From Deltaproteobacteria bacterium (GTDB lineage: Bacteria; Myxococcota_A; UBA796; GCA-2862545): 32,209 bases of DNA. The position numbers and the translations under genes are program-made. Shown here piece after piece: positions 8,712 to 17,429 of the stretch. Where the stretch lies: positions 1 to 32,209 of the forward strand of contig REDI01000007.1 of NCBI GenBank assembly GCA_007693595.1, given 5' to 3'. Position 1 is the first letter of the stretch; every line of letters starts with the position of its first letter. Under the pieces are notes generated by a model. That model saw only the letters and a list, made by a program, of their open reading frames with translations, did no database searches and was not told the DNA's origin.

Positions 8712-9547
8712 GGGCCCTGGTCGCTGCCCTGCTGCTCGTGGGGTGCAGCCTGGGTGCACCGCCGCCGGATCCCGGACCCCGGATCGCGAGCCTCTCGCCC
8801 GCTCTCACCGAGACGCTGGGCGCCCTCGACGCCCTCGACACCCTGATCGCGCGGAGCGAGTTCTGCGTCGAGCCCCCCGAGGCCCGCGCCTTGCCCACGG
8901 TCGGCAGCTCGCTCACACCCGACCTCGAGCGCCTGGCACGCCTGCGCCCTAGGGCGATCCTAGTCGACGACAGCGCGGGAACGCAGACCGAGCAGCTCGA
9001 GCGTATCGCCCCCACCGAGCGCCTTCCTTGGCTCACCGTCGATCAGGTCGGCGCCTCGATCCGGCGACTGGGCGAGCTCAGCGACCGCGCCGAGAGCGCC
9101 GATCGGCTCGCGGATCGCCTCTCAGAGGTCCTGGGCACATCCCCTCCCCCCGACGCCCCCGAGGTGCTCGCCGTTCTGGGCAGTAGCGATCTTCAACGCG
9201 AGATCTGGTTCGTGCGCCGCGACAGCCTGCACGGCGCGATGATGCAGGCAGCCGGAGCCAGGAACGCCATTGATCGCGACATCGGCGGCGCGCCGACCCT
9301 CTCCCTCGAGGCCCTCATCAAGCTCGACCCCCAGGCGGTGGTGATCCTGCACGCCTCCGACGATCCCGCGTCCGCCGAGCCCCTCCTGAAGGCCTGGCGA
9401 CGGCTCAAGCCGCTGCGCGCCGTCCAGCAGGACCGGGTGAAGGTGGTGGCCGACCCCAAGATCTACTCCACCGGGCCGCAGATCCTCGACACCGTGGAGC
9501 GGGTGCGCGAGGTCGTCCAGACCCTGCCCCGCAGCGAGCCGCGATGA
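8708..9547 (+). CDS. Periplasmic substrate-binding lipoprotein of a BtuF/FecB-type ABC importer
   Basis: This 279-residue lipoprotein has lipobox LLVGC with Cys13. The mature part matches the periplasmic-binding protein 2 family used for cobalamin, haem and ferric siderophores: RIASLSPALTETLGAL (from about 25), the RLARLRPRAILVDD segment, and a C-terminal KVVADPKIYSTGPQILDTVERV. It overlaps the next gene, the fused ATPase-permease, by ATGA, so one transcript can encode a complete importer. The ligand is not predictable. No cobalamin riboswitch or Fur-like site was recognised upstream, but the operon promoter would lie before 6505. Confidence 0.92.
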   Translation: MRALVAALLLVGCSLGAPPPDPGPRIASLSPALTETLGALDALDTLIARSEFCVEPPEARALPTVGSSLTPDLERLARLRPRAILVDDSAGTQTEQLERIAPTERLPWLTVDQVGASIRRLGELSDRAESADRLADRLSEVLGTSPPPDAPEVLAVLGSSDLQREIWFVRRDSLHGAMMQAAGARNAIDRDIGGAPTLSLEALIKLDPQAVVILHASDDPASAEPLLKAWRRLKPLRAVQQDRVKVVADPKIYSTGPQILDTVERVREVVQTLPRSEPR

Positions 9548-11292
9548 GCGCCATCGAGATCCGTGGGCTGCACATCGGCGGCGACCCGCGCCCCCGCCTG
9601 AGGGGGATCGACCTCGAGCTGCGCAGCGGCGAGATGGTGGTCCTGATCGGTCCGAATGGCGCAGGAAAGTCGACCTTGATCCAAGCCATCACCGGCGCGG
9701 CAGGCACCGACAGCGGGGACCTACGGATCGGGGGCACGCCCCAGGACCGCCTCGATCGCGGCCAGCGCGCCGCGCACATCGCTTGGCTCCCGCAGCAGAC
9801 CCGGCTCGAAGAGGGCCTCACCGGGATCGAGGTCGTGGCAGCCGCGAGGTTTCGCCACCGGGAGCCCTGGCGGGTGGCCCTCGAGGCCGCGCGAGAACAC
9901 CTCCGGCGTCTCGGGGCCGAGGCCTGGGCCCATCGGCGCATGACCACGCTCTCCGGCGGCGAGGCGCAGCGGGTACGGCTCGCCTCGCTCTCGGCTCAGG
10001 AAGCGGACTGGTGGCTGCTCGATGAGCCGGGCAACCACCTCGATCCCGCCGTGCGCTTGCGGGTCTACGAGGCCGTCTGCACCCGCGCTCAGCAGGGCGG
10101 AGGCGTGGTCATCGTCACTCACGACATCGGCGCCCTCGCCCACCTGCCACAAGCGCGCGTGATCGGGCTGAGCGAGGGTGAGGTGCGCTTCGATCTCCGC
10201 GCTCCCGATCCCCAGCTCCCCGCGGCGCTCGGCGCCCTGCTCGGACTCGAGCTGGCGACGTCCGACGGCGCGCTCGTGGTGCGCGGACCGCGCGGGGAGC
10301 CCCCGCCAAGCGAGGCCTCTGCCTCAGAGGAAGGAGCGCGCCCCTCCTCGACTCTTCAGGGCATGGCGGCGGTGATCGGTCTCTCGCTGGTCGGAGTCCT
10401 CGTGGCACCGTGGATCGGGCTCTCTCTCGACGCCGAGACCGGGCCCTTCGTGCTGCTCGAGCTGCGGCTTCCCCGCGCGCTGCTCGGAGCGGTGATCGGC
10501 GGCACCCTCGCGCTCACCGGCGCAGCCTTCCAGGCTGTTCTCGAGAACCCGCTCGCGACCCCGAGCACCATCGGCACCACCGCGGGTGCCAGCCTGGGAG
10601 CGCTCGCCGTGCTCGTGCTCCTCCCCGCCGCTGCGGTCGGCTCCACCACCGTCGCGCTGGGTGCCTTCGCCGGGGCTCTCTTCGTCTCCCTGGCCATCGC
10701 CAGCCTCGCCACCCTGCGCCGCTTCCGCACCGAAGAGCTCCTCCTCGCCGGGATCGCCATCAGCCTGGGCGCAGGAGCGGCGATCACCGGCCTCCAGCTC
10801 CAGGCCGACGCCTCAGCCACCCTCGCCAGCGTGCGCTGGTCGCTGGGATCCCTCTCGATCGTCGGATATGAGCGCCTGATCGCTGTCCTGCCCTTCGCCG
10901 GCCTCGGTTCGATCGCCGTGCTGGCCCAGACGGGGAGCCTGCACAGCATGGTGGCGGGCAGCGAGCGCGCACGCACGCAGGGGGTCGACGTGGTCCGAAC
11001 CCGAACGCTGGTCCTGGGCGCGGGCTCCCTCGCGGTCGCAGGCTGCGTCGCGGTGGCGGGCCCCATCGCCTTCATCGGGCTCGTGGTCCCCCACTTGGTC
11101 CGCCTCTTCGTCGGCGGAGGGCCGAGGCGCCTGCTCTGGCTCTCGCTGATCGCGGGCGCGGGCTTCCTTCCGCTGGCCGACGGCCTCGCCCGCGTCGCCT
11201 GGCCCGGGCGGGAGCTCCCCGTGGGTGTGCTCACCGCCGCGCTGGGCGCCCCGACCTTGCTCGCGCTGCTCTGGCGACGACGCCCTCGCTAA
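9544..11292 (+). CDS. Fused ABC importer: ATPase (BtuD/FecE-like) + permease (BtuC/FecCD-like)
   Basis: One 582-residue chain carries both halves of a type II ABC importer. The N-terminal ATPase has Walker A GPNGAGKST (36-44), a Q-loop WLPQQ (81-85), signature LSGGE (136-140), Walker B WWLLDEP (156-162) and switch His193 (VTHD). A polar linker (about 244-271) leads to a FecCD permease of about 310 residues. Its family marks include LRLPRALLGAVIGGTLALTG, then NPLATPSTIGTTAGASLG, and near the end GPIAFIGLVVPHLVRLF. In BtuCD, FhuBC and FecCDE these are separate polypeptides, so fusion in this order (ATPase first) is unusual. No stop or frameshift separates the halves. The upstream overlapping gene encodes the binding lipoprotein. 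Likely cargo: iron-siderophore, haem or cobalamin. Confidence 0.93.
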   Translation: MSAIEIRGLHIGGDPRPRLRGIDLELRSGEMVVLIGPNGAGKSTLIQAITGAAGTDSGDLRIGGTPQDRLDRGQRAAHIAWLPQQTRLEEGLTGIEVVAAARFRHREPWRVALEAAREHLRRLGAEAWAHRRMTTLSGGEAQRVRLASLSAQEADWWLLDEPGNHLDPAVRLRVYEAVCTRAQQGGGVVIVTHDIGALAHLPQARVIGLSEGEVRFDLRAPDPQLPAALGALLGLELATSDGALVVRGPRGEPPPSEASASEEGARPSSTLQGMAAVIGLSLVGVLVAPWIGLSLDAETGPFVLLELRLPRALLGAVIGGTLALTGAAFQAVLENPLATPSTIGTTAGASLGALAVLVLLPAAAVGSTTVALGAFAGALFVSLAIASLATLRRFRTEELLLAGIAISLGAGAAITGLQLQADASATLASVRWSLGSLSIVGYERLIAVLPFAGLGSIAVLAQTGSLHSMVAGSERARTQGVDVVRTRTLVLGAGSLAVAGCVAVAGPIAFIGLVVPHLVRLFVGGGPRRLLWLSLIAGAGFLPLADGLARVAWPGRELPVGVLTAALGAPTLLALLWRRRPR

Positions 11293-11378
11293 AGCCCTGT
11301 CACACGTTGTCACCCAACGGAAGGCGTTCGAACAGGCCTCGAAGGCGCCACGTCTAACGGACACGACAGGAGGTCCCC

Positions 11379-12296
11379 ATGCGCTCGCTTCGAACCTTGA
11401 GTCTCGTACCCTTTGCCCTCGCCACCCTCGGCTGTGTCGTGATGGACTCACCCGAGTTTCAACGCCATGGAGCCGTTTATGCGACGACCAACGGCGTCAC
11501 CCTCTACGACCAGGGCGGAGGCTTCGCCGGCATGAGCGGCACGACCTGCCAGTTCTCTCGCGGAGGCCACCTCGGAACCGACGTCTCGACCTCCGCCCGC
11601 CAGCCCAAGGTGCTCGACGGCGTCAAGGATAACGAGGGCACCCTCGTCCTCGCATCGACCGAGGGTTTGCTCCATGTCATCGCAGGGAACGGGTCCAACC
11701 TGCATGAGACCGAAGTCGCCTCCTTCGATCGCCTCTCTCAAGCCTTCCTGACTCGCGACCACGTCGTCGCGATCGGCGGCTGCACCCTTCGCTGGATGGG
11801 AGGCCCCATCAGTGGCCAGCGCAACCTGAACCTAGAGAGTGAAAACTGCGAGAACGCACAGCTCGCAGTCGACCGACGCACGGGAGCGGCCTTCGTCACC
11901 GCAGGCGGCGAGGTCATTCGGGTCGATGAGCACGGGACCCACCCCCTCGGTCACGAGGCCGACCAGATCGTCTTCAGCCAGGCGCTGAACGGGCTGCTCC
12001 TCCTCGACGCGTGGGATACCGAGGTCCGCTTCATCAGCCGCGATGGGGATCTTGTGTGGAGTAAGGATCTCGGGAACGACGGTCGGATCCGGAGCGCCGC
12101 GGACTTCGGGAGCCAGGGGCTGCTGGGGCTGACCCTCGAGAGCGAGGAGCCGAGCCTGATCATGCTCGATGGCGAGACCGGCGAGCTCGCGATCGAGACC
12201 GAGCTCTCGCAGAGCGCCGACGTCATCAGCTCCTTCCACGGAGAGCAGCTCGGGCTCGTCCTCCCCTCGCGGGTCGAGCTGTTCAGCTTCCGCTGA
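11379..12296 (+). CDS. Hypothetical lipoprotein, propeller-like
   Basis: The 305-residue protein has a strong AGGAGGT ribosome site (11368-11374) and lipobox LATLGC with Cys19. The mature domain has repeated strand-turn segments (TNGVTLYDQGG, LVLASTEGLLHVIAGN, AAFVTAGGEVIRVDEHG, LLLLDAWDTEVRFISRDG, LIMLDGETGELAIETE), resembling PQQ/WD-type propeller blades about 40 residues apart. No enzymatic motif is visible. The gap of 86 bp from the ABC operon suggests its own promoter. Likely located in the outer or inner membrane facing the periplasm; the function is unknown. Confidence 0.85.
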   Translation: MRSLRTLSLVPFALATLGCVVMDSPEFQRHGAVYATTNGVTLYDQGGGFAGMSGTTCQFSRGGHLGTDVSTSARQPKVLDGVKDNEGTLVLASTEGLLHVIAGNGSNLHETEVASFDRLSQAFLTRDHVVAIGGCTLRWMGGPISGQRNLNLESENCENAQLAVDRRTGAAFVTAGGEVIRVDEHGTHPLGHEADQIVFSQALNGLLLLDAWDTEVRFISRDGDLVWSKDLGNDGRIRSAADFGSQGLLGLTLESEEPSLIMLDGETGELAIETELSQSADVISSFHGEQLGLVLPSRVELFSFR

Positions 12297-12442
12297 TCTC
12301 GGGCCGGGGTCCTCCGATCAGAGGCCGAGGGCTTGGCTGGCCCGCCCGCGCCCCCCGACGTGACCATGCCCTCAGGGTGAGCAGAAAGTCGTAGCCCTCG
12401 CCGACAACCCTGCTCCCTGCGACAGGCCGATGCGATAGAGCA

Positions 12443-12460
12443 CCGGGGTCGCTTCCCCGG
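12443..12460. other. CCGGGG/CCCCGG hairpin in the 12297-12521 gap
   Basis: A 6-bp perfect stem with a 6-base loop (TCGCTT). It lies between the lipoprotein stop and the barrel gene start, with no T-run after it. Nothing else recognisable was seen in this 225-bp gap. Confidence 0.4.
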
Positions 12461-12521
12461 CGTGGTCACTCGGTCGTGGCGCCAGGCGCGCCGGCCCCCA
12501 ACCTTGACCCCAAAGTGCTCC

Positions 12522-13325
12522 ATGATCCTTCTCTCCGCGCTCGTGAGCTTCAGCCTGGCCGCCCCACTCAACGATCCCGAGGCCGATCATCACCTCGAGC
12601 TCGACGCGGAGCTAGGGTTCCTCGCGCCCCTCTCGCACAAGATCCAGTTCGGTCAAGACGGCAGCCGAATCAACTACATCGCCGAGGGCGGCCAGGACAA
12701 CCTCTTCGCTTTCTTCCGACCTACCGCCCGCTTCTCGTATAAGGGCGCCCGATTCACCGCCCTCTGGCAGCCCCTCGACCTGCGCACCACCGCGATCCCA
12801 GGGCGCGACCTCCAGGTGAACGAGCGGGTCTTTCCAGCCGACACCCCCATGGACTTTCGATACGGCTTCTCGTTCTGGCGACTGGGCTGGGAGCAGCGAG
12901 TCTTCGAGAAAGGGGGCAGCACACTCCACCTCGGCCTCGGGCTTCAGATCCGAAACGCGACCATCAGCTTCGTGAGCACCGACGGCGCCCTCGGCGAGGT
13001 CCAGCGCGACATCGGGCCCGTCCCTCTGCTCAAGGGGCAGTTCCGCCACCGCTTCGAGAAGGGCGCCTTTATCGAGGTCGAGACAGACGGCTTCTACGCC
13101 CCGATCCGCTACCTGAACGCCCGCGATGTCGACGTCGAGGGCGCCATCGCAGACCTGCAGGTCCGCGCCGGTCTGCCCCTGTCCGCCCCCGCCGAGGCCT
13201 GGCTCGGTCTTCGCTACCTGGGCGGCGGTGCCTCGGGAACGGGAACCCCCCAAGGAACCGGCGATGGCTTCACCGTGAACTGGCTGCACACCCTCACGCT
13301 CACGCTCGGGCTAAGAGCACGATAG
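12522..13325 (+). CDS. Putative outer-membrane beta-barrel protein
   Basis: This 267-residue protein starts at ATG 12522, chosen because it begins a signal peptide, MILLSALVSFSLAAPL. The rest consists of amphipathic strands with aromatic girdle residues, for example ARFSYKGARFTALWQPL, RYGFSFWRLGWEQRVF, TLHLGLGLQIRNATISF and EAWLGLRYLGGG. It ends in strand LTLTLGLRAR; the last residue is Arg rather than the Phe/Tyr typical of BAM signals. No family was recognised. A hairpin follows 12 bases after the stop, so the gene is probably monocistronic or ends the short lipoprotein-barrel unit. Confidence 0.8.
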   Translation: MILLSALVSFSLAAPLNDPEADHHLELDAELGFLAPLSHKIQFGQDGSRINYIAEGGQDNLFAFFRPTARFSYKGARFTALWQPLDLRTTAIPGRDLQVNERVFPADTPMDFRYGFSFWRLGWEQRVFEKGGSTLHLGLGLQIRNATISFVSTDGALGEVQRDIGPVPLLKGQFRHRFEKGAFIEVETDGFYAPIRYLNARDVDVEGAIADLQVRAGLPLSAPAEAWLGLRYLGGGASGTGTPQGTGDGFTVNWLHTLTLTLGLRAR

Positions 13326-13337
13326 TCGGAACCTGGG

Positions 13338-13358
13338 CGCTCCCTTACAAGGGGAGCG
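13338..13358 (+). terminator. Terminator-like hairpin after the barrel gene
   Basis: CGCTCCC (13338-13344) and GGGAGCG (13352-13358) form a perfect 7-bp stem with a 7-base loop, 12 bases after the stop at 13325. There is no T-run, as is common in very GC-rich genomes. Confidence 0.45.
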
Positions 13359-13394
13359 ACCGACCTCGCCCACACCCCTGTCTGGAGCGTTCCT

Positions 13395-15842
13395 ATGGAG
13401 ACGCTGACCTGGCCGCTCAGCGAGCCGATCACGATCTTCTTCCTTGTGATGTTCCTCCTTCTGCTCGTGCCGATCGGTATGCAGCGGCTCAAGCTCCCGG
13501 GCGTCGTGGGGCTGATCCTGACCGGGCTCATCTTGGGGCCCAATATGTTCAACCTGCTCGAGCGGGACTCGACCTTTGAGCTCTTCGGCGCGGTGGGCCT
13601 GCAATACATCGTGTTCACGGCGGGCCTCGAGCTCGACCTGGCAGGGTTCAACAAGGTCAAACTCAAGTCCGCCTTCTTCGGGATGATCTCCTTTCTCATT
13701 CCGATCACCGTCGGGACTTTCGCCGCGCTGACCTTGCTGAACTTCGACCTCAACTCCGCCATCCTCCTGGGAAGCGTCTTTGGCAGTCACACCCTGCTCG
13801 CCTACCCCGTGGCCAGCCGCCTGGGGCTCGCCAAACACGAGACCGTGACGGTGACGGTGGGAGCCACCTTGGTCACCGACGTCAGCGCCCTTCTGGTGCT
13901 CGCGATCATCGCCAACACCAAGCACGGCGATCTCGATGCCTGGTTCTGGATCCAGCTCGCGGTGGGTGCTGCGATCTTCCTCGCCTTGGTGGTGGTGGCT
14001 TTGCCGCGCCTGGCCAAGTGGTTCTTCGTCAAGCGCGACGCGGACGGCATCGAGGCCTTCCTCTTCGTGCTGGCCTCGGTCTTCGCCGCCTCGTGGATCG
14101 CCGAGCTGACCGGCCTCGTCTCCATCATCGGATCCTTCCTGGCGGGCATCGCGCTCAATCGCATGATCCCCTCGACGAGCGTGCTCTCGAATCGGCTTCA
14201 GTTCGTCGGGAACGCCCTGTTTATCCCCTTCTTTCTGATCTCGGTCGGCATGCTCACGAACCTGTGGGTGCTGCTTGAGGGCTACATGGCCTGGGTGATC
14301 TCGATCACCATGAGCGTGGCGGTCGTCTCGACCAAGTGGGCGGCAGCCCAGCTCGGCGGCCTGCTCCTGGGGTACAGCTCCGACGAGCGAAACCTCATGT
14401 TCGGCCTCTCCGTGCCCCAGGCCGCCGCCACCCTCGCCACGGTCACGGTCGGCTACAAGCTCGAGTTCTTCGACGACAACGTCCTGAACGGAACCATCAT
14501 CATGATCATCGTCACCTGTCTGGTCGGCCCCGCCATGGTCGACCGGGCCGGCCGGCAGATCGCCAAGCTGATCGCGAGCACGCCCCCCGACGCCCACGAC
14601 GCGCCCCAGCGCTTGCTGATCCCGCTCTCGAACCCCGAGAGCGTGAGTGTCTTGCTCGACATGGCCCTGATGGCACGCGACGGGCTGAGCGAGCAGCCGA
14701 TCTACCCCTTGGTGGTCGTCGATGACTCCGAAGACGCCGACGCCCGTCTCGCCGCCGCCGAGGGCCTTCTCGCCAACGCCATCCATCACGGTGCCTCGGT
14801 GCAGGTGCCTGTCCAGCCGATCACCCGCGTACACAAGAACGTCTCCACCACCATGCTCAGCGCCGCGCGTGACACCCGCAGCTCGCACGTGATCGTAGGG
14901 TGGGATGGGCGACGCTCGCGCTACGGCCATACGTTCGGGCGGGTGCTCGACCCCGTCGTGCGCGAGGGCGAGTGCGCCTTGCTGGTCTGCCATCTGCGCC
15001 AGCCCCCCAACACGCTGGCCAAGGTGGTGCTGACCCTGCCGCCTTTCGCCCATCGCCACCCCGGCTTCGCGCAGCAGATCCACGACCTCAAGCGCATCGT
15101 ACAGCGCATCGCCGCCCCCCTCGTGGTCCTCGTCCCCCCCGAGAACGCCGAGGAGGCCATCGCCACGATCAAGCGAGCCAAGCCCACGGTGCCCCTGACG
15201 GCCCACACCTTGCCCTCATGGAGCGGGGTGCTCGGCGCCGTCGCGGAGCAGGTCGAAGAAGACACCCTGCTCATGCTCGTCAGCGCCCGACCCGGCACCC
15301 TGGCCTTCGACCAGAACCTCGATCACCTCCCGAGCAAAATCACCCGCCGCTTCGAGGAGCTGAACCTCGTGGTGTCGTATCCTGCGGAGCCCGCCTTGCT
15401 CGAGGCCGCCGACGGGCCCGTCGCCGACGACCTCGCGATCTCTCTGCAGACCTTGACCTTCGAGCCCGCGCTACGCGAGATCCTCGATGCCGTGCCCAGC
15501 CTGCCCGACTCCGCCCGCCAGACGCTCCATCGCGCGATGGTCAAGACCGCCCGCAGGGGCTCGACCGAGCTCGAACCCGGCATCGTGCTCTTGGACCTTC
15601 ACCGCGCCGAGATCCCCGCCTCGGTACAGATCGTGGCCTCGAGCGCCGAGGGCGTCGCCTTCCCGCAGACGCGCGAAGATGTCAAGATCTTCCTCGTCCT
15701 GCTCTCGTGCGCCGCCCGACCGAGCGACGTCCACCTCGACCGCCTGACTCGCCTCGCCGCCGCGCTACGTCGCCGCGATCAGGCCGCCCTGCTGCGCGAG
15801 AGCCCCACCGTCGAGCGGCTGCATCAGATCACCAAGGGCTGA
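13395..15842 (+). CDS. CPA2-type cation:proton antiporter fused to USP-like and PTS EIIA-like domains
   Basis: This is an 815-residue inner-membrane protein. Residues about 10-385 hold some 11-13 hydrophobic helices of a Na+(K+)/H+ exchanger: LKLPGVVGLILTGLILGPN is the typical N-terminal signature, and Thr161-Asp162 in GATLVTDVSALL sits at the ion-binding position. Residues about 395-670 are cytoplasmic and resemble universal stress protein folds (RLLIPLSNPES, then SSHVIVGWDGRRSRYGHTFG). The last 135 residues resemble a fructose/Ntr-type PTS EIIA domain: GSTELEPGIVLLDLHRAEIP with His736 at the phospho-histidine position, then GVAFPQTREDVKIFLVLLS and LDRLTRLAAALRR. Likely role: pH or K+/Na+ homeostasis gated by nucleotide binding and possibly by PTS phosphorylation (inference). 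EIIA identity is moderate; the Ser-Thr-Gly-Ile signature is degenerate. Confidence 0.88.
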   Translation: METLTWPLSEPITIFFLVMFLLLLVPIGMQRLKLPGVVGLILTGLILGPNMFNLLERDSTFELFGAVGLQYIVFTAGLELDLAGFNKVKLKSAFFGMISFLIPITVGTFAALTLLNFDLNSAILLGSVFGSHTLLAYPVASRLGLAKHETVTVTVGATLVTDVSALLVLAIIANTKHGDLDAWFWIQLAVGAAIFLALVVVALPRLAKWFFVKRDADGIEAFLFVLASVFAASWIAELTGLVSIIGSFLAGIALNRMIPSTSVLSNRLQFVGNALFIPFFLISVGMLTNLWVLLEGYMAWVISITMSVAVVSTKWAAAQLGGLLLGYSSDERNLMFGLSVPQAAATLATVTVGYKLEFFDDNVLNGTIIMIIVTCLVGPAMVDRAGRQIAKLIASTPPDAHDAPQRLLIPLSNPESVSVLLDMALMARDGLSEQPIYPLVVVDDSEDADARLAAAEGLLANAIHHGASVQVPVQPITRVHKNVSTTMLSAARDTRSSHVIVGWDGRRSRYGHTFGRVLDPVVREGECALLVCHLRQPPNTLAKVVLTLPPFAHRHPGFAQQIHDLKRIVQRIAAPLVVLVPPENAEEAIATIKRAKPTVPLTAHTLPSWSGVLGAVAEQVEEDTLLMLVSARPGTLAFDQNLDHLPSKITRRFEELNLVVSYPAEPALLEAADGPVADDLAISLQTLTFEPALREILDAVPSLPDSARQTLHRAMVKTARRGSTELEPGIVLLDLHRAEIPASVQIVASSAEGVAFPQTREDVKIFLVLLSCAARPSDVHLDRLTRLAAALRRRDQAALLRESPTVERLHQITKG

Positions 15843-15894
15843 TGGGGAGGCGGGCCTGCGCGCAGTCCCCCGCGCCACGGCCGGGTGTTCGGAC

Positions 15895-17337
15895 CTACTG
15901 ACCCTGACCGCGGCTGAAGCCGGGCTGGCCATCGAAGGTGCACAGGCCTTCGTGCTTGATGACGTCGAAGCCGGCATCGATCAGGCGGCTGATCAGCACG
16001 CCGACCTTCTTGGAGTCGATAGGCTCCTCGGCCTGAAAGCGGCAGCGCCAGTGATCGGTGCAGAAGGTCTCGGGCATGCCGTCGGGCCAGACCTTGACCC
16101 CCCGGTTGCTGATCATGATGAGCGGCAGCACCCCGTCGGCGGCGGCGATAAGGCCTTGGGCCAGGGCGTCGGGGCTGCGCTCCCCTTCGGCCCAATCGAC
16201 GAAGACATCAGCGCCGAGGTGCTTTTTGACCTGGGGGGGGCGCGGCTTGAGCACGGGAAGGCTCGGGGCGCCCGTTCCAGCGCGAGCCTTGGGCAGCGTC
16301 GAGGGCTCCTGACCGAGGCGCGCGATGACCGCGTCGGCGAAGGCGGCGGTGCCTACCCGCTCGGAGCTGACGGTCGCATCGTAGATGTCGCCGGTGTGGA
16401 CGCCGTCTTCGAGGGTCTTGAGCCAGGCGTTCTCAACCTTTGTGGCGACATCTCCCTGGCCGATGTGGCGGAGCATGAGCAAGGCCCCGTTGAGCAGCCC
16501 CGAGGGGTTGGCGATGCCCTGACCCGCGATGTCGGGGGCGCTGCCGTGCACCGCCTCGAACATGGCGCAGGAGTCCCCGATGTTAGCCGAGCCGGCAAGG
16601 CCGACAGAGCCCGCGATCTGGGCGGCGATGTCGGAGATGATGTCGCCGTAGAGGTTGGTGGTGACGATCACGTCGAACATTCCGGGGCGATCCGCCAACA
16701 AGGCGCTCCCGATATCGACAATATACCGCTCTTTCTCGACGTCATCGTATTCGGCAGCGACCTCTTCGAAGACCTCGGTAAACAACCCATCGGTGATCTT
16801 CATGATGTTGTCTTTGACGAAGGAGGCGACCTTCTTGCGGCCTTGGCTGCGCGCAAACTCGAAGGCATAGCGCACGATTCGCTCGGTGCCAGGGCGACTG
16901 ACGAGCTTGAGGCACTGGCGGACCTCGTCGGTCTGGCGGTGCTCGATGCCGGCGTAGAGATCTTCTTCGTTCTCGCGGACCACGACCACGTCCATGCCGG
17001 GATGCTTGGTGCGAACAAAGGGGGCGTAGGCCCGGACAGGGCGCACGTTGGCATAGAGCCCGAGGCTCTTGCGCACCGTGACGTTGAGGCTCTTGACCCC
17101 TTTGCCATAGGGCGTGGTGACGGGGCCCTTGAGGAAGACCTTGGTGCGCCGCAAGCTGTCCCAGCAGTCGGGGGTGATGCCCGCCGGATGGCCAGCGTTC
17201 CAGACCGACTCGCCGATGGTGATCTCTTCGATGTCGAGCGAGGCGCCGGCCGCATCGAGGATGCGCAGGACCGCGTCGGTGATCTCGGGGCCGATACCGT
17301 CGCCGCGCGCGACGGTGATGGGGGTATGGGTAGACAC
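15895..17337 (-). CDS. icd: NADP-type isocitrate dehydrogenase (Rickettsia/Thermus-like long form)
   Basis: This 480-residue TCA-cycle enzyme converts isocitrate to 2-oxoglutarate and CO2. It starts at GTG 17337, with GGAGG 7 bases upstream. GDGIGPEIT (12-20) opens the isocitrate/isopropylmalate dehydrogenase fold. SLNVTVRKSLGLYANVRPVR carries the substrate-binding Ser and Arg residues. VVVRENEEDLYAGIEH, then FDVIVTTNLYGDIISDIAAQIAGSVGLAGSANIG, gives the metal-binding aspartates and the family signature, and FEAVHGSAPDIAGQ begins the cofactor loop. About 140 residues follow the catalytic core, the C-terminal extension seen in the 480-500-residue Rickettsia/Thermus class and absent from the 416-residue E. 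coli enzyme. Cofactor specificity is inferred from the family, not read directly. It is convergent with the antiporter gene (52 bp apart) and divergent from an exported-protein gene. Confidence 0.93.
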   Translation of the reverse strand: MSTHTPITVARGDGIGPEITDAVLRILDAAGASLDIEEITIGESVWNAGHPAGITPDCWDSLRRTKVFLKGPVTTPYGKGVKSLNVTVRKSLGLYANVRPVRAYAPFVRTKHPGMDVVVVRENEEDLYAGIEHRQTDEVRQCLKLVSRPGTERIVRYAFEFARSQGRKKVASFVKDNIMKITDGLFTEVFEEVAAEYDDVEKERYIVDIGSALLADRPGMFDVIVTTNLYGDIISDIAAQIAGSVGLAGSANIGDSCAMFEAVHGSAPDIAGQGIANPSGLLNGALLMLRHIGQGDVATKVENAWLKTLEDGVHTGDIYDATVSSERVGTAAFADAVIARLGQEPSTLPKARAGTGAPSLPVLKPRPPQVKKHLGADVFVDWAEGERSPDALAQGLIAAADGVLPLIMISNRGVKVWPDGMPETFCTDHWRCRFQAEEPIDSKKVGVLISRLIDAGFDVIKHEGLCTFDGQPGFSRGQGQ

Positions 17338-17358
17338 GTAGAGCCTCCATGCAACAGT

Positions 17359-17402
17359 GGGCGCGCAGGAATATCGCGCCCCGCCCAGCTTGCACGCAAG
17401 CT
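17359..17402. promoter_or_regulatory. Two inverted repeats between icd and the divergent exported-protein gene
   Basis: GGGCGCG (17359-17365) pairs with CGCGCCC (17375-17381) across 9 bases. AGCTTGC (17387-17393) pairs with GCAAGCT (17396-17402) across 2 bases. Both lie just upstream of icd. They are candidate operators, or a leader hairpin in the icd message. Confidence 0.4.
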
Positions 17403-17429
17403 CGACCGCTCGGCCGCCCCCTCGAACGA

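Noticed and set aside
13311-15206. 631-codon minus-strand frame opposite the antiporter gene
   Set aside because: His/Asp/Gly-rich antisense of a high-GC gene with obvious membrane helices; no domain of its own.
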